The position numbers and the translations under genes are program-made. From assembly GCF_002723835.1 (NCBI RefSeq), contig NZ_BEWG01000015.1:1-62778 (forward strand): DNA of 62,778 nt. Direction: 5' to 3'. The notes under the pieces are model-generated. The model searched no databases. It saw only the letters and a program-made list of their open reading frames with translations, and was not told where the DNA came from. This DNA is from Mycobacterium sp. shizuoka-1. GTDB taxonomy: Bacteria; Actinomycetota; Actinomycetes; Mycobacteriales; Mycobacteriaceae. Below, piece by piece: positions 18,173-25,641 of the stretch (position 1 is the first letter of the stretch; each line of letters opens with the position of its first letter).

Positions 18173-18763
18173 ATGGCTGACGAATTCACCGCCGGACCGG
18201 AAGCGCCGCCCACCGACGAACTGGCCGCCGCCGAGGCGTCGCTGAAAGTATTGCAGCAGGTGGTGCACGGCATAGCCACTGACGACCTGAGCAAGCAGAC
18301 CCCCTGCCGGGAGTTCGACGTCGCCGGGCTCACCGATCATCTGCTGAACTCGATCACCCTGCTCGGCGGCGCCGCCGGCGCGCAGCTGCCCGAACGTAAC
18401 CGGGACGACTCGGTGGAACGGCAGATCATCAGCGCCGCGCGGCCGGCACTGGACGCCTGGCATGGCCGCGGCCTGGAGGGCACCGTCCCGTTCGGTGACC
18501 GCGAGTCGCCGGCAGCTGTCATGGCCGCCATCTTGTCGCTCGAATTCCTGGTACACGCTTGGGATTACGCCTCGGCAACAGACCGCCAGATCGATTCCCC
18601 GGACTCGCTGACCGACTACGTGACGACCCTGGCCCAGCGCATCATCACCCCGCAGGGCCGGGTCAGGGCCGGGTTCGACGACCCGGTCGACGTCGGCGCG
18701 CACGCGTCCAAGCTGGATCGGCTGGCCGCGTTCACCGGCCGGGTGCCGGTCAGCGGGTCGTGA
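18173..18763 (+). CDS. TIGR03086-type DinB-like metal-binding protein (Rv3773c type)
   Basis: A 196-residue four-helix DinB/mycothiol-maleylpyruvate isomerase-like protein. Conserved [17 protein letters not shown] and [11 protein letters not shown] carry the histidines expected to bind a divalent metal. The family includes thiol-S-transferases using mycothiol, but this member's substrate is unknown. It occupies the Rv3773c position next to the Rv3772 homologue, and the two convergent genes overlap by 14 bp. ATG 18173 (MADEFTAG) was chosen over an upstream ATG that overlaps the cysK promoter region. Confidence 0.83.
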   Translation: MADEFTAGPEAPPTDELAAAEASLKVLQQVVHGIATDDLSKQTPCREFDVAGLTDHLLNSITLLGGAAGAQLPERNRDDSVERQIISAARPALDAWHGRGLEGTVPFGDRESPAAVMAAILSLEFLVHAWDYASATDRQIDSPDSLTDYVTTLAQRIITPQGRVRAGFDDPVDVGAHASKLDRLAAFTGRVPVSGS

Positions 18764-19820
18764 TCCAGGTACGGGCGAACGCCAGGAACACGTCGTTCTC
18801 CTCGGGTGCGCCGATGGTCACCCGCACCCCGTCGGTGCCGTAGGGCCGCACCAGCACGCGGGCGTCGGCGGCCTGCTCGACGAAGTCCGGGGTGTCCTGC
18901 GGGGACAGGGGCAACCAGACGAAGTTGGCCTGCGACGGCGGGAAGGCGTAGCCCAGTTCGGTGAGCTCGGCGCACACCCGGCGCCGTTCGGAGACCACGG
19001 CGTCGGTGCGGGCCAGCAGTTCGTCGGCGGCGTTCACCGACGCGATGGCGGCGGCCTGCGAGACGGTGGTGGCGGTGAACGGCACGTAGACCTTGCCCAG
19101 CGCGGTGATCACATCCGGGTCGCCGACGGCGTAACCGATGCGCAGGCCGGCCAGGCCGTACGCCTTGGAAAACGTGCGCAACACAACGACGTTGGGGTGG
19201 TTGCGGGCCAGCGCGAGGCTGTCGGGCAGCATGCCGTCGCGGATGTACTCGACATAGGCCTCGTCGATGGCGATGAGGATGTCCGACGGCACGGCGGAGA
19301 CGAAGCGGGCCAGCTCGTCGGGGTCGACGACGGTGGACGTCGGGTTGTTCGGGTTGCACACGAAGATCAGCCGGGTCTTGTCGGTGATCGCGGCCAGCAT
19401 GGCGTCGAGGTCGAAGGTGTAGTCACGCAGCGGCACCTGGACCGCGGTCGCGCCGGCCACCCGCACCTGCAGCGGATAGATCTCGAAGCTGCGCCAGCCG
19501 AAGATCACCTCGTCGCCGACCGAGGCGGTGATCTGGATGAGCTGCTGGCACAGACTGACCGATCCGCAGCCCACCGCGATGTTCTCCGGGGCGAAGGTCT
19601 GATGCTTGCTCAGGTGTTTGGCGAGGTGCTCCTTGAGCTCCACGTAGCCGTTGTCGGGGTAACGGTTGATGGTCTCGGCGGCGGCCGCGATGGCCGCACG
19701 CACGCTGGGCAGCGGTCCGTGCACGGTTTCGTTGCTGGCCAACTTGATGGCGCCGGGTACCGTCTTGCCCGGGGTATACGCCGGTAGATCAGCCAGTTCG
19801 GGGCGCAGGCGGGCGGTCAC
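18750..19820 (-). CDS. pat: aromatic amino-acid/histidinol-phosphate aminotransferase (HisC2/Pat)
   Basis: A 356-residue class I/II PLP aminotransferase matching Rv3772, first named hisC2 and later described as a phenylalanine aminotransferase. KLASNET near the N-terminus, VCNPNNPTST for PLP and substrate, IDEAYVEY, and the PLP lysine in TFSKAYGLAGLRIGYA are all intact. GTG 19820 gives MTARLRPELADLP, as in M. tuberculosis; the 22-residue extension from an ATG at 19886 is poor. It probably interconverts phenylpyruvate and phenylalanine; tyrA lies elsewhere in this window (58275). Confidence 0.92.
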   Translation of the reverse strand: MTARLRPELADLPAYTPGKTVPGAIKLASNETVHGPLPSVRAAIAAAAETINRYPDNGYVELKEHLAKHLSKHQTFAPENIAVGCGSVSLCQQLIQITASVGDEVIFGWRSFEIYPLQVRVAGATAVQVPLRDYTFDLDAMLAAITDKTRLIFVCNPNNPTSTVVDPDELARFVSAVPSDILIAIDEAYVEYIRDGMLPDSLALARNHPNVVVLRTFSKAYGLAGLRIGYAVGDPDVITALGKVYVPFTATTVSQAAAIASVNAADELLARTDAVVSERRRVCAELTELGYAFPPSQANFVWLPLSPQDTPDFVEQAADARVLVRPYGTDGVRVTIGAPEENDVFLAFARTWITTR

Positions 19821-19938
19821 CCGGTCAAGTCTAGGCGGCCTCAGGGAGCTGCTTTGCCACGAGCCGTGGCCGCTGTGTACTCTCATCCATCGGCGGTTCC
19901 GGGGCTTTGACCAGGCTCCGGTACGCTCAGGTAGTTCA

Positions 19939-20027
19939 GGAGGCGTGCCAGAGCGGCCGAATGGGGCTCACTGCTAATGAGTTGTTCCCCTCAAAGGGAA
20001 CCGGAGGTTCAAATCCTCTCGCCTCCG
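19939..20027 (+). tRNA. tRNA-Ser (anticodon GCT)
   Basis: Class II cloverleaf: acceptor GGAGGCG (19939-19945) pairs with CGCCTCC (20020-20026), discriminator G 20027. Anticodon loop CTGCTAA gives GCT at 19973-19975. A long variable arm (GTTCCC..GGGAAC) and T-arm GGTTCAAATCC are present. No CCA is encoded. Confidence 0.96.
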
Positions 20028-20068
20028 CCGCGGTTGACTCGTCAGCCACGAACAACTGAAGACGGACG

Positions 20069-20141
20069 GCGCCCGTAGCTCAACGGATAGAGCATCTGAC
20101 TACGGATCAGAAGGTTAGGGGTTCGAATCCCTTCGGGCGCA
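20069..20141 (+). tRNA. tRNA-Arg (anticodon ACG), integration target
   Basis: A 73-nt cloverleaf: acceptor GCGCCCG (20069-20075) with CGGGCGC (20134-20140), discriminator A 20141, anticodon ACG at 20102-20104 in loop CTACGGA, T-arm GGTTCGAATCC. Its last seven bases are part of a 32-bp direct repeat whose second copy lies 1.26 kb downstream, the classic mark of tyrosine-recombinase integration into a tRNA 3' end. Confidence 0.97.
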
Positions 20142-20166
20142 CTTCACCGGGATTGTCCCGGGTTGC
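20135..20166. repeat. att-like direct repeat, copy at the tRNA-Arg 3' end
   Basis: A 32-bp sequence identical to 21396-21427, starting GGGCGCACTTCACC. It comprises the last seven bases of tRNA-Arg and 25 bp downstream. It contains a hairpin (CCGGGA, TTG, TCCCGG; 20147-20161) that could also stop transcription. Interpreted as attL/attR of a decayed integrated element. Confidence 0.8.
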
Positions 20167-20320
20167 ACCGCAGTAAGCTGTCAGGTCACTGTCACCGAAC
20201 CCCGCCTCCGCAAAACGGCAAAATGCCGAAATTACGAGTCGCCAAATTCGGGAACTCCGAAAATCACTAGGGGCTGCGCAGCCACGCATAACTGACCTAG
20301 ATGGGGCGATTACGGGCCTG

Positions 20321-20380
20321 TCACTCCCTGGCGAGCACCGCCCCGAGGGTGGCACCGGCAGCCTTCAACTGGTCCGTCAC
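20321..20380 (-). pseudogene. tyrosine recombinase (integrase) C-terminal remnant 1
   Basis: The minus strand encodes DQLKAAGATLGAVLARE followed by a stop, nearly the same as the tail of remnant 2 (DELKAAGAVLGAVLGGE). The frame degenerates upstream, with no active-site tyrosine left. It looks like the last 20 codons of a phage- or ICE-type integrase. The rest of 20167-20516 shows no gene. Confidence 0.6.
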
Positions 20381-20516
20381 GCGCTCGCACGAAGCGAACG
20401 GCTATTTCTCCTGCCGTCAAGTCCTGGAAGAGACGCAGTCGGACGAAACGTCCAGCGACACGACCGAACTCAGGCTGCCGGAGGCTGGCCGTTGTCGGGC
20501 CAGGCAAGAGTTCCAG

Positions 20517-21026
20517 TCAGCCCTGCACAAGGCCCTTGCACGCCCCTTCACGCCAGTTCTGCCAGCTCACGTTGGCGATCGTCGGCGGACCCGACATAAA
20601 CACCATTTCGATGAACTCATCGGTTCCCGGCTTGATCCATGAGTACGGGCCTCCGACGTAGATGGTGCACTGCTGCCATCCCTGGCGTAGCAAGCTGCCA
20701 TCAGCCACCGCGAATATCGTATTGCGGATCCCAACGTCGTTCCCCGGATTGAGTCGGTCGCCTTTGTATCCCCACGCCTCACGTGACGAGCTTCTGGCGT
20801 AGCTTGCCTGTACAAGCCACGTCCCACTCGGCATATTGATTCCGAGCAGCTTTGACATGTTGTCGGGGGCGTCGGAGGTCGTCGGGGTCGCTAGCGCCGA
20901 CTTCTTTTCGTCCAGATTCTCACGGATTGTGTCGTTTGCAATCCTGTCGATATCGGGAGAGCAGCCTGTCAGGGCCATTGGACCAGCAACGGCGGCGATA
21001 GCGAGAGCGACAAAGGTGCGCGTAAT
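20517..21026 (-). CDS. putative lipoprotein with an ATT start, inside the tRNA-Arg scar
   Basis: From ATT 21026 the protein is 169 residues: a hydrophobic signal (ITRTFVALAIAAVAG) ends in lipobox LTGC (19-22), placing Cys22 for lipidation. The only in-frame ATG (20978) would leave just MAL before TGC and destroy the signal peptide. GGGGAGGA lies four bases before ATT, arguing for this rare start. The mature part contains a Trp/Gly-rich globular stretch (SGTWLVQASYARSSSREAWG) with one Cys near QGWQQCTIYVGG and another near the end, possibly a disulfide. Base composition is less GC-rich than the flanks, in keeping with transfer. Function unknown. Confidence 0.65.
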   Translation of the reverse strand: MTRTFVALAIAAVAGPMALTGCSPDIDRIANDTIRENLDEKKSALATPTTSDAPDNMSKLLGINMPSGTWLVQASYARSSSREAWGYKGDRLNPGNDVGIRNTIFAVADGSLLRQGWQQCTIYVGGPYSWIKPGTDEFIEMVFMSGPPTIANVSWQNWREGACKGLVQG

Positions 21027-21205
21027 GATTCCTCCCCGAAGTCAGTTAGACCGATGCATCAGTGTATGAGCAACTTCACCGGCAGAGGCAGCTTGTCGGG
21101 GCGCAGCGGGTCCGGGGTCGACAACGAAGCAGCGGGACGCGCGCAGAACACGAAGGGGCGACTCGGCTCGAGAAATTTGCAAATCTACAAAACACGAAGG
21201 GCGGG

Positions 21206-21379
21206 TCACTCCCCGCCCAGGACAGCACCGAGGACGGCGCCGGCAGCCTTCAACTCGTCCGGCTGGCTGTGCGCGTAGATACGGGCAGTGATCGAGGGGT
21301 TGGCCTGGCCGAGCCACTTGGAGATCGTCGCCGTCCCCGACATGATGGGCAGGCTACGCCGGTGTGGTCGTCAGTCGCT
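21206..21379 (-). pseudogene. tyrosine recombinase C-terminal remnant 2 with active-site tyrosine
   Basis: The minus strand reads TATISKWLGQANPSITARIY then AHSQPDELKAAG to a stop at 21206. The WLGQANPSIT..IYAHS pattern is the last catalytic box of tyrosine recombinases; the Tyr of RIYAHS is the DNA nucleophile. The frame meets a TGA about 58 codons before the end, next to the second att copy, so most of the enzyme is gone. The 180 bp between this remnant and the lipoprotein start contains an AT-rich palindrome ATTTGCAAAT (21175-21184) and no gene. Confidence 0.72.
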
Positions 21380-21395
21380 CAGTGTTCCCTGAACG

Positions 21396-21427
21396 GGGGG
21401 CGCACTTCACCGGGATTGTCCCGGGTT
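21396..21427. repeat. att-like direct repeat, distal copy
   Basis: Identical over 32 bp to 20135-20166, including the hairpin arms CCGGGA/TCCCGG (21408-21422). This copy overlaps the last codons of the adjoining glycosyltransferase, whose stop codon (21407-21409) lies inside it. Confidence 0.8.
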
Positions 21428-22078
21428 GCGTAAGCGGGCCGCGCGTTCCCGCGCCAGGGCCAGGTAGGCCTGCCGCAGATCGGGTTTCTGCACGCGGGTC
21501 AAGTTGGCGGCATGACCGCGTCGATGCAAGAGCACCTCGGGCAGTTCGACGATGACGATCCCGAGATCCCGGGCCCGCACCATCCACCGCATCTGGGCGA
21601 TCAGATCGGAGCCGAAGCCGCCGATCGTCTCGACGGCCTCGCGGGTGACCAGCGCGGTGCCGGGCACCGGAGCCGGCGCCGTGGCTGCCTGCAGCGTGCC
21701 GTCGTCGTCCATCTCCCGCAGATGCCCCACGACCATCTGCGCGCCGGGGACGCTGCGCGCGGCATCCAGACCGGCCGCCACCCGCCCGTCGGGCCAGCAG
21801 TCGTCGGCGTCGAGGAACGCCACCCACTCCGCGGTGGTGGCGGCGACCCCGGCGTCAAGGTTCTCGCCCGCGGACGGCCCGCCGGAGATGACCAGCCGAA
21901 CCCGGGGGTCGGGATGGGTGGTGGCCAACTGTGCGGTGGCCGAGCCGGTCTCGTGGGTCGCGATCACCACGTCGACGACGTCCGGCTGACGCAGCACCGA
22001 GCCCACCGCCTCGGCCAGGTACGGCTCGCTCGGCCGGGCGGGGATGACCGCGGCCACCCCGCCGGCGGCATCAGCCAT
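21407..22078 (-). CDS. family 2 glycosyltransferase, C-terminus inside att repeat
   Basis: A 223-residue GT-A fold transferase. The N-terminus AAVIPARPSEPYLAEAVGSV is the nucleotide-sugar strand-loop, VAFLDADDCW holds the DxD metal motif, and a conserved ETIGGFGSDL segment follows. ATG 22078 overlaps the upstream GT2 gene by 8 bp, so the pair is translationally coupled. The last residues NPGQSR and the stop come from the 32-bp att repeat; the gene probably ended here before integration, since the same sequence follows tRNA-Arg. No membrane segment. Acceptor unknown. Confidence 0.82.
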   Translation of the reverse strand: MADAAGGVAAVIPARPSEPYLAEAVGSVLRQPDVVDVVIATHETGSATAQLATTHPDPRVRLVISGGPSAGENLDAGVAATTAEWVAFLDADDCWPDGRVAAGLDAARSVPGAQMVVGHLREMDDDGTLQAATAPAPVPGTALVTREAVETIGGFGSDLIAQMRWMVRARDLGIVIVELPEVLLHRRGHAANLTRVQKPDLRQAYLALARERAARLRNPGQSR

Positions 22079-22763
22079 CGGTGGCCCGCTTCCTGGCGAT
22101 CGACGCCCGCGCGATCGCCAGGTGTTCGCGCACCCGCAACACCTGGTCGCGTGACGTGTTGTCGCCGTGAATCCGGCGTTCCAGCAGAACCTGATCGACC
22201 AGTGTCGAGCGCAGTCCCGCGTCGTGGGCGCGCGCCGTCCACGCGACATCTTCGGAGATCTGGATTCCCGGCGTGTGAAACCCGCCGATGCTTGCGAAAG
22301 CGTTGCGACGGTAGAGGGTTGCGCCCGGTGCCAGCGAAGGCTCGGGCGCACCGTCATCCCAGTCCGGTTTCCACCACGGCGGCCGTTGGGTGCCGGGCTG
22401 CAGGAACGTCGTGCACAGCGATCCGACGAAATCGATGTGCGGCTGCGCCTCCAGTACGGCGAGCTGATGGGTCAGCTTGTCCGGACACCAGCGGTCGTCC
22501 TGGTCCAGGAACGCCAAGACCTCACCGTCGACCGCCTTGATGCCGTGATCGCGGGCCAGCGCCTGGCCCACCCGGTCGGTGTGCAGGACCCGGATGCCGT
22601 GCTCGCGCAGAATCTGGGGGCTGCGATCCGTCGATCCGTCGTCGACGGCGACGACGTCACTCGGTTGCAGTGTCTGTGCCGCAATCGAATCCAGCGCTTC
22701 GGACAGGTAGGGTGCACCGTTGAAAACCGGCAGCACCACGCCGATTCTCATGGCGGAGTTCAT
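22071..22763 (-). CDS. family 2 glycosyltransferase
   Basis: A 230-residue GT2 enzyme: MRIGVVLPVFNGAPYLSEAL at the N-terminus, VDDGSTDRS for nucleotide binding, and FLDQDDRW (DQDD at 87-90) as the metal site; ISEDVAWTARAHDAGL is the usual acceptor-side ED motif. The start ATG 22763 overlaps the pqqD-like stop as ATGA; ATG 22751 is an in-frame alternative. Short length without a transmembrane tail suggests a cytosolic enzyme acting on a lipid-linked or peptide acceptor at the membrane face. Confidence 0.84.
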   Translation of the reverse strand: MNSAMRIGVVLPVFNGAPYLSEALDSIAAQTLQPSDVVAVDDGSTDRSPQILREHGIRVLHTDRVGQALARDHGIKAVDGEVLAFLDQDDRWCPDKLTHQLAVLEAQPHIDFVGSLCTTFLQPGTQRPPWWKPDWDDGAPEPSLAPGATLYRRNAFASIGGFHTPGIQISEDVAWTARAHDAGLRSTLVDQVLLERRIHGDNTSRDQVLRVREHLAIARASIARKRATDG

Positions 22764-23173
22764 CTCTCGGGAGCGACGGCGGGCCACCCGGTTTCGCGAT
22801 CGACGTCGTGTACCGGATCGGCCAGCAGATGTTCCCGCAGGTCGGTGTAGACGTGCAGTTCCGGTGCCTGGAACGTGCCGAGGTCGGCGCTGTCGGACAC
22901 GGGCATCGGCACCGGGGCCGCGATGATGAGGCCGTGCTCGAACAGATGCTGGTGGAACGCGGCGATCGTGCCTTCGATCGCGGCGGCGTCGCCGTTGTGC
23001 TCGGCGGCCAGCGTCGCGGCGGTGTCCGCGGTCGCCTCGCCGGCGAGCAAGCGCGACCACAGATCGGCCGCCGTCCCCTCGAGGGAGTAGTAGCTTCCCG
23101 TGGCGAGGTTGATCAGGACCGTTTCACCGTCGATCGTCTCGTGGACGACCTGGCTACCTAGCATGGAGGCCAT
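22760..23173 (-). CDS. PqqD-fold protein (RiPP recognition element-like)
   Basis: A 137-residue protein. Residues 1-85 fit the PqqD family: VLINLATGSYYSLEGTAADL, then a helical WSRLLAGEATADTAATLAAE and an FHQHLFEHGLI helix-strand end. PqqD domains bind leader peptides for RiPP-modifying enzymes, but stand-alone copies also sit in polysaccharide clusters. The C-terminal 45 residues (ELHVYTDLREHLLADPVHDV) are an extra tail. No precursor peptide or radical-SAM enzyme is seen nearby; its partners are the two coupled GT2 genes. ATG 23173 is used, ATG 23164 is possible. Confidence 0.75.
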   Translation of the reverse strand: MASMLGSQVVHETIDGETVLINLATGSYYSLEGTAADLWSRLLAGEATADTAATLAAEHNGDAAAIEGTIAAFHQHLFEHGLIIAAPVPMPVSDSADLGTFQAPELHVYTDLREHLLADPVHDVDRETGWPAVAPER

Positions 23174-23261
23174 TAAACCGCACCGCTGGCCTGTCAGGAC
23201 GGTGGAATCCGGCTGGCTCCGCCTGCCCGGCCGCGGTTCCCGATCAGAAAGCAGGACTGCG

Positions 23262-25355
23262 TTGTCCGCCGCTGCGCCGGCCGCCGGGCTCGAGGGATCC
23301 GCCCGGCCCGGTTTCCGCCCGGACATCGAGGGACTGCGGGCGGTGGCGATTCTCGCGGTGGTCGCATTCCACGCGAGCCTGCGCGGCGGCGGATTCGTGG
23401 GCGTCGACGTCTTCTTCGTGGTCTCCGGATTCCTGATCACCCGCCTGCTGTGGGCGGAAGTCACCGCGACCGGCGGCGTCCGGTTGGTACGGTTCTACGC
23501 CGCCCGCGCCCGCCGGCTGCTACCCGCCTCGGCGACCGTGCTCGTGGTGACCGCGGTGGTCGCCGCCTGGCTGCTGCCGCCACTGCGAGTGCCGGCGGTT
23601 CTGGGTGACGCGCTGGCCGGCGCGCTATACGTCGTCAACTATCGCTTCGCGGTCAATGGCACCGAATACCTTGTCGACCACTCGGATTCGCCGTTTCAGC
23701 ACTACTGGTCGCTCAGCGTCGAAGAGCAGTTCTACCTGCTGTGGCCGGTACTGCTGTTGGCGGCTGTCTGGCTTCGCCGCCGCCGGTCGGTTCCCTCGGT
23801 CAGGCCGTACTGGATCGGCCTGGCGGGAGTGGCCGTCGCCTCCTTCATCGCATCGCTGCTGTGGACCCACTCCGCGCCGCCCGGTGGAGTGTTCCTACTT
23901 CCGCCATGGGCGTTCTTCTCGCTGCCCACCAGGGCGTGGGAGCTCGCGGTCGGCGGCTTGGTCGCCCTGGCAGTGCCGACGCTGTGCCGGATACCGGCAT
24001 CGGTGGCCCGGGCGGCCGGTGTCGCCGGGCTTGCGGCGATCGGCGTGGCGGTCTTCGGTCTGGGCACCGCGACTCCCTATCCCGGTGTTGCTGCCCTTCT
24101 GCCGGTGCTGGGCACCGCCCTGGTGATCGGTGCGGGCTGCGCGCTGCCGTCGGGCGGCGCCGCACGGGTGCTGTCCTCGCGACCGCTGCGGCCCGTCGGG
24201 CGAGTGTCCTACTCCTGGTATCTGTGGCATTGGCCGCTGCTGATCTTCGTCCCGCTGCTGATACCGCAGCACCGACTGGCGGTGGCGGTGGCGGTGGTGG
24301 CGTCGTACGGGTTGGCGGTGCTGACCGAGCGCTATGTGGAGCGACCACTGCGATACTCGCCGGCATTGCGGCGCTCGTCGGCATCGAGCCTGGCCATGGG
24401 TGCGGCGGCGACCGACCTCGCGGCGGGTGTTGCCGTCGCATTGGCCGCCCTGGTGGTCATCCCGGTCGGCCCCGGCGACGCGGCGGCCTCGATCGACACC
24501 GACTCCGTTGCCGAGTTCCAGGCAGCAGTCGAGGCCGCCGCGCACCAACGGGCGCTGCCGATGAACCTCGACCCGCAACTGGCCGACGTGGCCGAAGCAG
24601 TCCACTCGGCGCAGTCGGATGTCTGCGTCGACTCGTGGCGCGATGTCGAGGTAGGCGACTGCATCTCGGGTGATCCCGGTGGTCGGCAAACGGTGGCACT
24701 GGTCGGTGATTCGCATGCGGCGATGTGGCGACCGGGTTTGGAAGACGCTGCCCGGCAACATAATTGGCGGCTGATGACGATGGCCAAAAACACCTGTCCG
24801 TTGCCTGACCGGCCGATCTACAACCCCTTCCTTGGTCGGCGCTACGTCGAGTGTGAGCAGTGGCGGGACAATGTCATCGAGCGGCTCGCGGAGGTGCGAC
24901 CGGCTGTTGTCGTGGTCAGTGTCTCGCGTCGCTACGGATCCCGTTGGGGCCTGGCCAGTTCGGGTCCGCAGTGGGATGCCAGCCTGTCGGCCCTGATCGA
25001 CGTCCTGCGCGCCAGGACCGGCGCGGCGGTCGTGGTGCTCGGCCCGGTCCCGGACCCGCATACCGACGTGCCGGTGTGCCTGTCGGCGCATGTCGATGAC
25101 ATCTCGGTGTGTGCACCGCAGCGTGACGCCGCGGTGAAGTCGAGCGTGATCGCCGCCGAGGAGCGGGCCACGCGGGCCGTCGGCGGCCGCTACGTCGACG
25201 TGTCCGACCTGTTCTGCACCAGCCAGACGTGTCCGGCGGTGGTCGGCCGGTATCTGGTCTTCCGTGACGACAACCATCTGAGCGCGGCCTACGCCGGCGC
25301 GCTGGCCGGCGTCCTCGGCGGCACCCTTGCCGAGGTGATGGCCCGGCCGCGGTGA
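23262..25355 (+). CDS. OafA-type membrane O-acyltransferase with SGNH domain
   Basis: About 697 residues. Residues 1-400 form an acyltransferase-3 membrane domain of some 10-11 helices with FRPDIEGLRAVAILAVVAFH (the conserved catalytic-region His) and VGVDVFFVVSGFLIT. The extracytoplasmic C-terminus is an SGNH hydrolase-like domain with GDSHAAMW near 482 and DDNH near 669. Such proteins acetylate or acylate cell-surface glycans. TTG 23262 is chosen because AGCAGGA precedes it by six bases; an ATG at 23163 would overlap the divergent pqqD-like gene. Divergent from the GT2 set, so it may modify their product. Confidence 0.88.
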   Translation: MSAAAPAAGLEGSARPGFRPDIEGLRAVAILAVVAFHASLRGGGFVGVDVFFVVSGFLITRLLWAEVTATGGVRLVRFYAARARRLLPASATVLVVTAVVAAWLLPPLRVPAVLGDALAGALYVVNYRFAVNGTEYLVDHSDSPFQHYWSLSVEEQFYLLWPVLLLAAVWLRRRRSVPSVRPYWIGLAGVAVASFIASLLWTHSAPPGGVFLLPPWAFFSLPTRAWELAVGGLVALAVPTLCRIPASVARAAGVAGLAAIGVAVFGLGTATPYPGVAALLPVLGTALVIGAGCALPSGGAARVLSSRPLRPVGRVSYSWYLWHWPLLIFVPLLIPQHRLAVAVAVVASYGLAVLTERYVERPLRYSPALRRSSASSLAMGAAATDLAAGVAVALAALVVIPVGPGDAAASIDTDSVAEFQAAVEAAAHQRALPMNLDPQLADVAEAVHSAQSDVCVDSWRDVEVGDCISGDPGGRQTVALVGDSHAAMWRPGLEDAARQHNWRLMTMAKNTCPLPDRPIYNPFLGRRYVECEQWRDNVIERLAEVRPAVVVVSVSRRYGSRWGLASSGPQWDASLSALIDVLRARTGAAVVVLGPVPDPHTDVPVCLSAHVDDISVCAPQRDAAVKSSVIAAEERATRAVGGRYVDVSDLFCTSQTCPAVVGRYLVFRDDNHLSAAYAGALAGVLGGTLAEVMARPR

Positions 25356-25377
25356 CCGCTACGTGACACACGTCAAA

Positions 25378-25406
25378 TTGACGGCATCGTCGTGGTGGCC
25401 CAGAGT
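25378..25406 (+). promoter_or_regulatory. possible promoter of the small three-helix protein
   Basis: TTGACG (25378-25383), a 17-bp spacer, then CAGAGT (25401-25406), six bases before GTG 25413. The -35 is good and the -10 poor. The spacing fits a leaderless transcript. Confidence 0.3.
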
Positions 25407-25412
25407 GGAACA

Positions 25413-25631
25413 GTGGGAAACGTAAGCGAAGTTACGTTAATCGAGCAGGTCGTGGACCGGCTGGCGGCCGCCCACCCCGACGTGCCTCGCGACGAGATCG
25501 CGCACATCGTCGCCACCGCACACGAACAGTTCGAGCACAGCAGGATCCGCGAGTTCGTCCCGCTGTTCGTCGAGCGCCGGGCCCACGCGGAGCTCGCTCG
25601 TCGCGAATCCCTGCTGGTCTGGTCGTCGTGA
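25413..25631 (+). CDS. small three-helix-bundle dimerisation-domain protein
   Basis: A 72-residue protein. The sequence TLIEQVVDRLAAAHPDVPRD followed by IREFVPLFVERRAHAELARR matches a small helical domain found alone or fused in many mycobacterial proteins, thought to mediate dimerisation. GTG 25413 is the likely start (GTG 25392 is an upstream alternative). The first codons carry a perfect hairpin, AACGTAA/TTACGTT at 25419-25438. Function unknown; it stands alone between the acyltransferase and a convergent secreted-protein gene. Confidence 0.65.
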   Translation: MGNVSEVTLIEQVVDRLAAAHPDVPRDEIAHIVATAHEQFEHSRIREFVPLFVERRAHAELARRESLLVWSS

Positions 25632-25641
25632 CCGGCCGGGG

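Noticed and set aside
20107..20355. An 82-codon minus-strand frame ending RPKGFEPLTF
   Set aside because: It is the complement of tRNA-Arg plus flanking sequence; this peptide is a known artefact of reading tRNA genes antisense.
22760..23173. RiPP precursor peptide next to the PqqD-like gene
   Set aside because: I looked for a short frame with a leader-like or core-like sequence on both strands between 22700 and 23300 and found none that is credible.
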